Shown here one piece after another: positions 44,731 to 52,505 of a DNA stretch of 64,000 nucleotides (its first letter is position 1; each line of letters begins with the position of its first letter). Source of the DNA: Bradyrhizobium sp. 195 (GTDB lineage: Bacteria; Pseudomonadota; Alphaproteobacteria; Rhizobiales; Xanthobacteraceae); assembly GCF_023101665.1 (NCBI RefSeq), contig NZ_CP082161.1:2170001-2234000 (forward strand), written 5' to 3'. The position numbers and the translations under genes were made by a program. The notes beneath the pieces were generated by a model. The model was not told the DNA's origin, did no database searches, and worked only from the letters and a program-made list of their open reading frames with translations.

Positions 44731-45901
44731 TCTCGGATTCCAGGGTGCCGCCGGCGAAGTTGCGATAGAGGAAGCGGCTAGTCTCGCCCTCGGCTTCGCG
44801 CTCAGCCTGCTTGAAGATGGTCTCGTGCAGCGGCGACAGCGCGCAGGCGGGATCGGTGTTGGCGGCATCGCCGGTCAGCGCAAAGGCCTGGCAGCGGCAG
44901 CCGCCGAAATCGATCTCGCGGAATTCGCAAGACTTGCACGGTTCCTTCATCCAGCCGGTGCCGCGATAGCGGTTGAAGGCGTCGGAGTTCTGCCAGATCC
45001 AGGCGATCGAATGATTGGAGCGCACGGATTCGAAGTCGAGCCCGGTGATGCTCTCGGCGGCGTGGCAGGGCAGCACCTTGCCGGCGGGCGAGATGTTGAA
45101 GAACTGCCGGCCCCAGCCGCCCATGCATTTCTTCGGCCGCAACGCGTAATAATCGGGGACGACGTAGTCGATCGCAAGCGTGCCCTTGAGCCGCTCGCGC
45201 GCCTCCTCGACGATACGGGTGCACTCATCTAACTGCGCCACCGTCGGCATCAGTGCGGCGCGGTTCTTCAGCGCCCAGCCGTAATATTGCACATTGGCGA
45301 CCTCGAGCCGGTCGGCGTCGAGATCGACAGACATCTGGATGATGTCAGGGAGCTGGTGCAAATTCTGCCGATGCATCACCGCGTTCACGGTCAGCGGCAG
45401 ATCGAGCTCGCGGGTCCATTTCGCGACTTCAAGCTTCTTGCGATGGCCGTTCCTGTAGCCGGCGACGCGATCGGCGAGGCCTTCTTCGACGCCCTGGAAG
45501 CTGATCTGCACATGGCACAGCCCGGCATCCGCGAGCTCGCTCAGCCGCTCGCGCGTCAGCAGCACGGCCGAGGTGATGAGGTTGGTGTAGAGCCCGACGT
45601 CGCTGGCATGCTTGACCAGCTCGACAAGGTCCTTGCGCGCTGTCGGCTCGCCGCCGGAGAAATGCACCTGGAGCACGCCGATCTCGGCAAGCTCGCTCAG
45701 CACTTTCTTCCACTCGTCCGTCGTCAGCTCCTTGCCCGAGCGGTCGAGCTCGACGGGGTTAGAGCAATAGGGACATTGCAGCGGGCAGCGATGGGTGATC
45801 TCGAGCAGCACCGCGAGCGGAATGCCGAAGGTCTCCGCCGTCGAGCGCTGCTTCTCCAGCACCGCGAGGCTGTCGCTGGGTGGGATGGTCACGTCGCTCA
45901 T
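44720..45901 (-). CDS. pqqE: PQQ biosynthesis radical SAM enzyme PqqE
   Basis: A 393-residue radical SAM enzyme that forms the carbon-carbon bond between the Glu and Tyr of PqqA while PqqD holds the peptide. The SAM cluster motif is CPLQCPYC (Cx3Cx2C), followed by HFSGGEPTARKDL; the SPASM region has CMGGWGR, CHAAE and CKSCEFREIDFGGCRCQ. Length and motifs are normal. ATG 45901 overlaps the pqqD stop by four bases. Confidence 0.97.
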   Translation of the reverse strand: MSDVTIPPSDSLAVLEKQRSTAETFGIPLAVLLEITHRCPLQCPYCSNPVELDRSGKELTTDEWKKVLSELAEIGVLQVHFSGGEPTARKDLVELVKHASDVGLYTNLITSAVLLTRERLSELADAGLCHVQISFQGVEEGLADRVAGYRNGHRKKLEVAKWTRELDLPLTVNAVMHRQNLHQLPDIIQMSVDLDADRLEVANVQYYGWALKNRAALMPTVAQLDECTRIVEEARERLKGTLAIDYVVPDYYALRPKKCMGGWGRQFFNISPAGKVLPCHAAESITGLDFESVRSNHSIAWIWQNSDAFNRYRGTGWMKEPCKSCEFREIDFGGCRCQAFALTGDAANTDPACALSPLHETIFKQAEREAEGETSRFLYRNFAGGTLESENGT

Positions 45902-46209
45902 GACGTCTTCTCCCTGATCTCGGTGAGGAAGCCCTTGTCGGCGAGGTCCTGCAGCATGACGATGACGTCGGCCAGGATCGCCTCGCGCGGCGCTGCGTAT
46001 TTCGCCGCGAGGTGATCGGACACGTCGCCGACACTGCGCTTGCCGTCGCAGAGTTGCAAGACCTCGACCGCGATCTCGTCGGGCGCCAGCACCCGCTCCG
46101 GCGCCAGGATCACCCACACCTTGCGGGTCTCGTCATATTTCAGCTTGGCATGCCGCGGCAGCACGGGGCGGCTTGCCTCGTTGACGCTGATATTGCGCGG
46201 ACCGGCCAT
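45898..46209 (-). CDS. pqqD: PQQ biosynthesis peptide chaperone PqqD
   Basis: A 103-residue protein of the RiPP-recognition-element fold, with RPVLPRHAKLKYDETRKVWVILAPERVL and CDGKRSVGDVSDHLAAKY. It binds PqqA and presents it to PqqE. ATG 46209 lies ten bases after the pqqC stop; the longer frame upstream runs through pqqC and is not PqqD-like. Confidence 0.96.
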   Translation of the reverse strand: MAGPRNISVNEASRPVLPRHAKLKYDETRKVWVILAPERVLAPDEIAVEVLQLCDGKRSVGDVSDHLAAKYAAPREAILADVIVMLQDLADKGFLTEIREKTS

Positions 46210-46219
46210 CGCTGTTCCC

Positions 46220-46999
46220 TCAGCTCGCCTTGGGCACGAATGCGCCCGGCGGAATGTGGCCCTCGACGTAGGCGTGCTGGAGCGCATCCAGCTGCACCCA
46301 CAAGACGTTGGTCTTGAAGATCAGCGCGTTGCAGACTTGCGCGCGCTGCTCCGGCGTCGTGGCATGCGCCTTGACATAGTCGAGCGCAAAGCCGGCATCG
46401 CGCGGCGCCTGGGCCAGGCGGCGCTTGAAGTAGCTCATGATGTCGGGATTGACGAAGTCGTAATGCTCCAGCATGCCGGAGATACGCTCTTCATGCAGGT
46501 TCGGCGCGAACAGCTCTGTGAGCGAGGACGCGATCGCCTCCAGCGGACTTTTTTCGCGACAATAGTGCACGTAAGCCTCTACCGCGAAGCGCGTCGCCGG
46601 CAGGATGCCTTCGGTCGATTCCACATAGGCCGTGTCGAGGCCAAGGCCCTCGGTCAGCTTCAGCCAGCGTTCGATGCCGCCCTCGCTGCCGACATCGCCG
46701 TCATGGTCCTCGATGCGGTGGCGCCATTCCAGCCGCGTGGCGCGGTCGCGGAAGCGCGAGATCACCACCGCGTCCTTGATCGGAATCGTGCTCTGATAAT
46801 AGTAGCGGTTCAGCGCCCAGGCCTGCACCTGGCCCTTGTTCAGCTTGCCGCCGTGCAGGAGCTTATGGAACGGATGCAGGCTGTGATAGCGCGTCGCCCC
46901 GATATGGCGCAGCGTCGCCTCGAGCTCCTCGGCGCTGGTGAGCCTGATGTCCTTGCCGATCGAGAGCGCAGTCATTCCAGTCATTGACGCCGCATTCAC
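46220..46999 (-). CDS. pqqC: Pyrroloquinoline-quinone synthase PqqC
   Basis: A 259-residue, cofactor-free oxidase of the TENA/heme-oxygenase-like fold that performs the last ring closure and oxidation to PQQ. It shows HPFHKLLHGGKLNKGQVQAWALNRYYYQS and EDHDGDVGSEGGIERWL, the active-site blocks. It overlaps the pqqB stop by four bases (ATGA). Confidence 0.97.
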   Translation of the reverse strand: MNAASMTGMTALSIGKDIRLTSAEELEATLRHIGATRYHSLHPFHKLLHGGKLNKGQVQAWALNRYYYQSTIPIKDAVVISRFRDRATRLEWRHRIEDHDGDVGSEGGIERWLKLTEGLGLDTAYVESTEGILPATRFAVEAYVHYCREKSPLEAIASSLTELFAPNLHEERISGMLEHYDFVNPDIMSYFKRRLAQAPRDAGFALDYVKAHATTPEQRAQVCNALIFKTNVLWVQLDALQHAYVEGHIPPGAFVPKAS

Positions 47000-47925
47000 A
47001 GCACGATCTCCGTTCCGTCCGCCGGTATCTGCCAGCCTGCCGCCTCCGCGGCCTTGCGCTCCGGGGAGGCCGGCAGCAGCGCCGGGTTCGAGTTATTGAT
47101 ATGCAGAAATATCTTCCTGTCGAGTGTGAGGTCGGCCAACCGTGAGATGGCGCCGGCCTCGCCGGACATCGCGACATGTCCCATGCTCTTGCCTGTCTTG
47201 TGACTGAGCCCGGCCTTGATCATCTCGTCGTCCTGCCACACCGTGCCGTCGAAAAACACCAAGGCGGCGCCGTCGAGCTCGGCCTTGAGCGCATCGGTGA
47301 CCTCGGCGCAGGCTGCGATGAAGTAGAAGCACTTGCCGGTCGCCTTGTCGGTGATCTTCAGCCCCAGCGTATCGCCGTCGCCGGTCTCGCCGCCGGGATG
47401 CGCCTTGCCTTCCAGATACCAGGCCGACTTGCCCGAGACTGCGAAGGGCAGCACCTCCAGGCCCGAGCGCACGCCATCGGTGAGGCGCGGCTCGAATGGC
47501 TCGCCGATAGCCATCGGCTGGCGCCGCACGTGCTTCTCGTTCAGCACGTTGAAGATGCTGTTGCTGGTAAGGATCGCCAGCACCTTGTCATGCGCATAGA
47601 TCGTGAACGGCGAACTCTCGCGCATCGACAGCAGGCCCGCCACCGCGTCCACTTCGCTGTTGGTCAAGATCACGCCCGCAATCGGCGTATGGCGCAGCGC
47701 CCCGGCCTTGGGGTGCAGTTGCGGCGTGGCATTCAATTGCTGGCGCAAATCGGGAGAGGCATTGATCAGGAACCAATGCTCGCCGTCGCCGCTGAAGGCG
47801 ACCGAGGCCTGGGTTCTCTCGAGTTCATGACCGGCGCTACGGGCCGCCCGGCAGCCCTCGCAGCCGCAATTCCATTGCGGCACCCCGCCGCCGGCTGCGG
47901 CGCCCAGGACGACGACGCGAAGCAT
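46996..47925 (-). CDS. pqqB: PQQ biosynthesis protein PqqB
   Basis: A 309-residue metallo-beta-lactamase-fold oxygenase that hydroxylates the cross-linked Glu-Tyr intermediate. It begins VVVLGAAAGGGVPQWNCGCEGC, with the Cys-rich structural zinc site at GCEGCR and metal ligands in FLHINNSNP. The gap to pqqA is 133 bases. A small CCTGG-N11-CCAGG stem-loop (47955-47935 on the minus strand) ends in the pqqB ribosome site and might help keep PqqA expressed above the enzymes. Confidence 0.96.
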   Translation of the reverse strand: MLRVVVLGAAAGGGVPQWNCGCEGCRAARSAGHELERTQASVAFSGDGEHWFLINASPDLRQQLNATPQLHPKAGALRHTPIAGVILTNSEVDAVAGLLSMRESSPFTIYAHDKVLAILTSNSIFNVLNEKHVRRQPMAIGEPFEPRLTDGVRSGLEVLPFAVSGKSAWYLEGKAHPGGETGDGDTLGLKITDKATGKCFYFIAACAEVTDALKAELDGAALVFFDGTVWQDDEMIKAGLSHKTGKSMGHVAMSGEAGAISRLADLTLDRKIFLHINNSNPALLPASPERKAAEAAGWQIPADGTEIVL

Positions 47926-48058
47926 GATCCGTCTCCTGGAGGCAACGTCGCCAGGTGGATCTCAGGCCGACACAGTTTTTGTCTTCCGGAAACTGATCGT
48001 GACCGAAAGAACGTGCGCCGAAAGACCCACCTGCGCAGAACGCAAACTCACCAGCCGC

Positions 48059-48139
48059 TTACTTGCGGGTGGCGCTCACATACATGTTGATTTCCATGCC
48101 GCAGGGCACTTCGACGATCTTCGGGGCTTTCCAAGCCAT
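48059..48139 (-). CDS. pqqA: PQQ precursor peptide PqqA
   Basis: A 26-residue peptide beginning MAWKAPKIVEVPCGMEI. The two residues that become PQQ are Glu16 and Tyr20, spaced exactly E-x3-Y, followed by VSATRK. ATG 48139 has GGAG seven bases upstream; an in-frame upstream extension of 43 codons is not needed. It heads pqqABCDE. Confidence 0.97.
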   Translation of the reverse strand: MAWKAPKIVEVPCGMEINMYVSATRK

Positions 48140-48388
48140 TTTGGCACTCCATTTTCGCGAATTCGGACGTATCCGCCCAGCCGCTAAGTTAGTGCGCGCC
48201 GAAAAGTTCGCCAGTGAAATTTTCCCGAGAAAAGCCATGTTGCGGCGCGAAAAGTGCCTCCGGAACACCGCTTCTGACGCGCCTGCCTTGCGTCCGGCGC
48301 ATTCGGTCGCGAACCCTGTCCTGATAAAGCAGTTGTGAGTGCAGTGCAGCTTTCAATTCGGTACAGGCGACCCAAACTGGATCTCGTG

Positions 48389-48646
48389 ATGCCCAAATAC
48401 TTCTTCAACACCCGCATCGGCGACGAACTGATCGTGGATCCCGAAGGCGAGGACCTGCGCAACCCCGACCGCGCCTGGGAGGTCGCCCGCCAGATGATCC
48501 TGGAGGTGGTGAAGTCCGAGGGCGCCCAGCGGGCCCTGCTGGACGCCGTGATCGAGGTCACCGACGTCGAAGGCGACATCGTGCTTGAGTTTCCCTTCAC
48601 CGAGGCCCTGCTGGACATTCCGGATCCGTCGGCGACGAGGCATTGA
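48389..48646 (+). CDS. DUF6894-type small protein
   Basis: An 85-residue protein beginning MPKYFFNTRIGDELIVDPEGEDLRNPDRAWEVARQMI. The MP.YFF....D....D..G..L.D..AA.. pattern is common in Bradyrhizobium small proteins now called DUF6894; the function is unknown. It is divergent from pqqA. ATG 48389 was chosen because the family starts there. Confidence 0.75.
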   Translation: MPKYFFNTRIGDELIVDPEGEDLRNPDRAWEVARQMILEVVKSEGAQRALLDAVIEVTDVEGDIVLEFPFTEALLDIPDPSATRH

Positions 48647-48678
48647 GGGCGAAGGGTGAGGGGCACGCCGCTCTCTCC

Positions 48679-48766
48679 CCGTCATTGCGAGGAGCCCTTG
48701 CGACGAAGCAATCCAGACTGTCTCCGAGGAGGGATTCTGGATTGCTTCGCTGCGCTCGCAATGACG
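48679..48766. repeat. Dispersed hairpin repeat, CGTCATTGCGAG family, copy 2
   Basis: Arms CCGTCATTGCGAGGAGCCCT and AAGCAATCCAGA mirror TCTGGATTGCTTCGCTGCG and CTCGCAATGACG. It lies between DUF6894 and the amidase gene. An ORF starting upstream reads through it into the amidase, but that extension is only translated repeat. Confidence 0.9.
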
Positions 48767-48870
48767 ACGGATGCGGCAATCCGGGCCGCTGCCGCCCTTC
48801 GCCCCTGCGAAATCCGCATGGCTTTGCCGCGTTCCCGGCGCTAAAAGACGCCGGTCATACGGAGCAAGCC

Positions 48871-50271
48871 ATGCAAGATCTCTGGCGCCTGTCGGCCGCC
48901 GACCTCGCCACCCTCGTCAAGTCCAGAAAGGTCTCCGCCAGGGAGGCCGCCAAGGCCGGTCTCGCCCGGCTCGACGCCGTCAATCCCCAGCTCAACGCGG
49001 TGATCGATCACCGTCCTGACGATGTGCTCAAGCAGGCCGATGCGGTCGATGCCGCCATCGCGAAGGGCGAGGATCCCGGCGTCTTGGCCGGCGTGCCCGT
49101 GACCATCAAGGCCAATGTCGACCAGGAGGGCTTTGCCACCACCAATGGCCTCAAGCTCCAGCGCGACGTCATGGCGCGCGAGGACAATCCGGTGGTCGCC
49201 AATTTCCGCAAGGCCGGCGCCATTCTACTCGGCCGCACCAATTGCCCAGCCTTCTCCTATCGCTGGTTCACCACCAACCTCATCCATGGCGACACCAAGA
49301 ATCCCCGCGACGCCTCGCTGACGCCGGGCGGTTCCTCCGGCGGCGCCGGTTCGGCGGTCGCGGCCGGTATTGGCCACATCGCCCACGGTACCGACATCGC
49401 CGGCTCGATCCGCTATCCCGCCTATGCCTGCGGCGTGCATGGCCTGCGCCCGACTCTCGGCCGCATCCCCGCCTTCAATCCGGCCCTGCCGGAGCGCCCG
49501 ATCGGGCCGCAGATCATGGCGGTCTCGGGTCCGCTGGCGCGCACGGTCAATGATTTGCGCATCTCGCTCGAAGCCATGTCGGCCCGCGACATCCGCGACC
49601 CCTGGTTCGTGCCGGTGCCGCTGCAAGGTCCCGTGCGGGACTGGCGCGCCGCGCTTTGCCTCAATCCGGGCGGGCTTGCCACCACGCCGGAGGTGAAGGC
49701 TGCGGTGAGCGATGCCGGCAAGCGGCTGGAGCGTGCGGGCTGGACCGTCGACGTGATCGAGGACACGCCGCCGATGCGGGAGGCGGTGGAGTGGCAGATC
49801 AAGCTCTGGCTCGGCGACGGCTATGAGGCGCAGCTGGAGGCGGCTGAGCGTGAGGGCGATCCCGGCGCGCTGGCGTGCCTGCGCGGCAACCGCAGCAGGG
49901 TCACGCCGATGGATCAGGCCAACTACGCGAAGGCGCTGACCCGACGTGCCACGCTGACGCGCGAGTGGATGCTGTTCTTCGAAAAATATGCCGTGCTGCT
50001 GACGCCGGTGTCCGGCGAGCTGCCGTTTCCCGATCATCTCGACCGCAAGGACGACGAATCCTTCAAGCGGGTCTGGGAAGCGCAGCTGCCGCAGATCGCG
50101 ATTCCCTTCATGGGATTGCCCGGCCTCGTGGTGTCGACCGGTCTGGTTGGCAAGGCGCCCGTCGGTGTGCACATCGTCTCCGGCCGCTATCGCGAGGATC
50201 TCTGTCTCCTCGCGGGCGAAGCGATCGAGGCCGGCGGCGTGCCGCCGTCGCCGATCGATCCCGTGAGCTAG
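48871..50271 (+). CDS. Amidase signature family protein
   Basis: A 466-residue enzyme with the Ser-cisSer-Lys triad: Lys in VPVTIKANVDQEGF, cis-Ser in TPGGSSGGAGSAVAAG and nucleophile Ser in GTDIAGSIRYPA. The rest (GVHGLRPTLGRIP) is typical of family amidases that hydrolyse small amides; the substrate is not predictable. It is not GatA-like enough in length or context to be tRNA amidotransferase. ATG 48871 follows the hairpin repeat. Glutathione peroxidase begins two bases after the stop. Confidence 0.9.
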   Translation: MQDLWRLSAADLATLVKSRKVSAREAAKAGLARLDAVNPQLNAVIDHRPDDVLKQADAVDAAIAKGEDPGVLAGVPVTIKANVDQEGFATTNGLKLQRDVMAREDNPVVANFRKAGAILLGRTNCPAFSYRWFTTNLIHGDTKNPRDASLTPGGSSGGAGSAVAAGIGHIAHGTDIAGSIRYPAYACGVHGLRPTLGRIPAFNPALPERPIGPQIMAVSGPLARTVNDLRISLEAMSARDIRDPWFVPVPLQGPVRDWRAALCLNPGGLATTPEVKAAVSDAGKRLERAGWTVDVIEDTPPMREAVEWQIKLWLGDGYEAQLEAAEREGDPGALACLRGNRSRVTPMDQANYAKALTRRATLTREWMLFFEKYAVLLTPVSGELPFPDHLDRKDDESFKRVWEAQLPQIAIPFMGLPGLVVSTGLVGKAPVGVHIVSGRYREDLCLLAGEAIEAGGVPPSPIDPVS

Positions 50272-50273
50272 CG

Positions 50274-50750
50274 ATGACCGCGATCTACGACTTCAAGGCT
50301 AACTCGCTTGCCGGCGAGGAGGTCGCCATTCGCCGTTTCGAAGGGCAGGTGCTGCTGATCGTCAACACCGCGAGCAAATGCGGCTTCACGCCGCAATATC
50401 GCGGGCTGGAAGATCTCTATCGCGATCTGTCGCCGCGCGGCTTCTCCGTGCTCGGCTTTCCCTGCAACCAGTTCGGCGCGCAGGAGCCGGGGCAGGCGAA
50501 TGAGATCCAGGCGTTCTGCTCGACCAACTACGACGTCACCTTTCCCCTGTTCGAGAAGATCGACGTCAACGGCGCAAATGCGCACCCTCTGTACGAGTAC
50601 CTGAAACGCCAGCAATCCGGACTCTTGGGCGCCTCCATCAAATGGAATTTCACCAAATTCCTGGTGGACCGTGCCGGCAAGGTGATCGCGCGCTACGCGC
50701 CGACCGCCCGGCCCGAAGGATTGCGCAATCAAATCGAAACACTGCTGTAA
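50274..50750 (+). CDS. Glutathione peroxidase (Cys type)
   Basis: A 158-residue thioredoxin-fold peroxidase: LLIVNTASKCGFTPQY with the peroxidatic Cys, LGFPCNQFGAQEPG with the resolving Cys and conserved Gln, and IKWNFTKFLVD with the Trp/Asn of the active site. It reduces hydroperoxides, in bacteria usually with thioredoxin. It starts two bases after the amidase stop. Confidence 0.94.
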   Translation: MTAIYDFKANSLAGEEVAIRRFEGQVLLIVNTASKCGFTPQYRGLEDLYRDLSPRGFSVLGFPCNQFGAQEPGQANEIQAFCSTNYDVTFPLFEKIDVNGANAHPLYEYLKRQQSGLLGASIKWNFTKFLVDRAGKVIARYAPTARPEGLRNQIETLL

Positions 50751-50761
50751 GCGAGACAATC

Positions 50762-51004
50762 ATGAGCGACGAATTTCCGGACCGCCTGTCGGTCGATCCG
50801 AACAGCCCCTACTACAACGCGGACATCCTGTCGCGCGACGTCGGCATCCGCTTCAAGGGCGTCGAGAAAACCAATGTCGAGGAATACTGCATCAGCGAAG
50901 GCTGGGTCCGCGTCACCGCAGGGAATGCCAAGGACCGCCACGGCAACCCGCTGACCATCAAGGTGCACGGGCCGGTGGAGCCGTATTTTCGAGACAAAAA
51001 GTAG
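50762..51004 (+). CDS. DUF3297 family protein
   Basis: An 80-residue protein (MSDEFPDRLSVDPNSPYYNA, then VGIRFKGVEKTNVEEYCISEGWVRV and HGNPLTIKVHGPVEPYFRDKK) that matches the DUF3297 pattern over its whole length. The role is unknown. It lies 11 bases after glutathione peroxidase, so it is likely on the same transcript. Confidence 0.88.
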   Translation: MSDEFPDRLSVDPNSPYYNADILSRDVGIRFKGVEKTNVEEYCISEGWVRVTAGNAKDRHGNPLTIKVHGPVEPYFRDKK

Positions 51005-51033
51005 TTCGAGCTAAGCGCGCGCCGCTCTCTCCT

Positions 51034-51121
51034 CGTCATTGCGAGGAGCCCTTGCGACGAAGCAATCCAGAATCCCTCCGCAGATGCATTTCTGGATTGC
51101 TTCGCTTCGCTCGCAATGACG
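51034..51121. repeat. Dispersed hairpin repeat, CGTCATTGCGAG family, copy 3
   Basis: CGTCATTGCGAGGAGCCCTT and AAGCAATCCAGA mirror TCTGGATTGCTTCGCTTCG and CTCGCAATGACG. It ends about 20 bases before the D-tartrate dehydratase start codon, so it forms part of the leader or ends the upstream transcript. Confidence 0.9.
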
Positions 51122-51140
51122 AACTGAAAGGCCAACCTCC

Positions 51141-52310
51141 ATGTCCGTCCGCATCGTCGACGTCCGCGAGATCACCAAGCCGATCTCATCGCCGATCCGC
51201 AACGCCTATATCGACTTCACCAAGATGACGACCAGCCTCGTTGCCGTCGTCACCGATGTCGTGCGCGACGGCAGGCGCGTCGTCGGCTACGGCTTCAATT
51301 CCAACGGCCGTTACGGGCAGGGCGGCCTGATCCGCGAGCGCTTCGCCTCGCGCATTCTGGAAGCCGATCCGAAGTCCCTGCTCAATGTATCAGGCGACAA
51401 TCTCGACCCCGACAAGGTCTGGGCCGCGATGATGTCCAACGAGAAGCCGGGCGGTCATGGCGAGCGTTCGGTCGCGGTCGGCACCATCGACATGGCGGTG
51501 TGGGACGCGGTGGCGAAGATCGCCGGCAAGCCGCTGTTCCGCCTGCTCGCCGAACGTCATGGCGTCACTGCCAATCCGCGCGTCTTCGTCTATGCCGCCG
51601 GCGGCTATTATTATCCCGGCAAGGATCTCTCGATGCTGCGGGCTGAGATGCGCGGCTATCTCGATCGCGGCTACAACGTCGTGAAGATGAAGATCGGCGG
51701 AGCGCCGATTGATGAGGATCGCACCCGCATCGAGGCGGTGCTGAAGGAGATCGGCAAGGACGCACAGCTCGCGGTCGATGCCAACGGCCGCTTCAATTTG
51801 GAGACCGGCATCGCCTACGCAAAAATGCTGCGCGATTATCCGTTGTTCTGGTACGAGGAGGTCGGCGATCCCCTCGACTATGCGTTGCAGGCCGCGCTCG
51901 CCGAATTCTATCCGGGCCCGATGGCGACCGGCGAGAACCTGTTCAGCCACCAGGACGCCCGCAATCTGATCCGCTACGGCGGCATGCGCCCGGACCGCGA
52001 CTGGCTGCAATTCGACTGCGCGCTGTCCTACGGCCTGTGCGAATACCAGCGCACCCTGGAAGTGCTGAAGACCCACGGCTGGTCCCCCAGCCGCTGCATT
52101 CCCCACGGCGGCCACCAGATGTCGCTCAACATCGCAGCGGGCTTGGGCCTCGGTGGCAACGAGAGCTATCCCGACTTGTTCCAGCCCTATGGCGGCTTCC
52201 CGGATGGTGTGCGCGTCGAGAACGGCCACATCACCATGCCGGATCTCCTGGGTATCGGGTTCGAAGGCAAGTCCGATCTCTACAAGGAGATGAAGGCGCT
52301 GGCGGAGTAG
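51141..52310 (+). CDS. tarD: D(-)-tartrate dehydratase
   Basis: A 389-residue enolase-superfamily enzyme that dehydrates D-tartrate to oxaloacetate. The metal ligands Asp213 (AVDANGRF), Glu239 (WYEEVGDP) and Glu265 (TGENLF), the bases Lys184 (VVKMKIGG, with Lys182) and His322 (IPHGGHQ) all fall on the numbers known for the structurally characterised B. japonicum enzyme. That supports both function and genus. It is a lone gene: no tartrate transporter or regulator is adjacent. An AACTGAAAGG leader precedes ATG 51141. Confidence 0.93.
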   Translation: MSVRIVDVREITKPISSPIRNAYIDFTKMTTSLVAVVTDVVRDGRRVVGYGFNSNGRYGQGGLIRERFASRILEADPKSLLNVSGDNLDPDKVWAAMMSNEKPGGHGERSVAVGTIDMAVWDAVAKIAGKPLFRLLAERHGVTANPRVFVYAAGGYYYPGKDLSMLRAEMRGYLDRGYNVVKMKIGGAPIDEDRTRIEAVLKEIGKDAQLAVDANGRFNLETGIAYAKMLRDYPLFWYEEVGDPLDYALQAALAEFYPGPMATGENLFSHQDARNLIRYGGMRPDRDWLQFDCALSYGLCEYQRTLEVLKTHGWSPSRCIPHGGHQMSLNIAAGLGLGGNESYPDLFQPYGGFPDGVRVENGHITMPDLLGIGFEGKSDLYKEMKALAE

Positions 52311-52362
52311 GGGGCAGAGGCAACGGAGCGCTTGTGGCGGGAAGGCCGCGCCACGCTCTCCG

Positions 52363-52475
52363 CTGTCATGCCCCGGCTTGACCGGGGCATCCAGTAAGCC
52401 GCGGCGGATGTAGAGAGAGAAAGCTCTCCAACGCCGGCCTCTGGAATACTGGATCGCCCGGTCGAGGGGCGACGA
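52363..52475. repeat. Dispersed hairpin repeat, TGTCATGCCCCGGC family, copy A
   Basis: TGTCATGCCCCGGCTTGACC and GGGGCATCCAGTA mirror TACTGGATCGCCCGGTCGAG and GGGCGACGACA. The loop is variable. It lies between the converging tartrate dehydratase and malonyl-CoA decarboxylase genes. A second copy is at 54009. Confidence 0.88.
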
Positions 52476-52505
52476 CACCGTCTTTGCAGCGCCGTCTCAG
52501 CCCCT

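Noticed and set aside
48643..48870. N-terminal extension of the amidase through the hairpin repeat
   Set aside because: The extra 76 residues are translated repeat; the family starts at ATG 48871.
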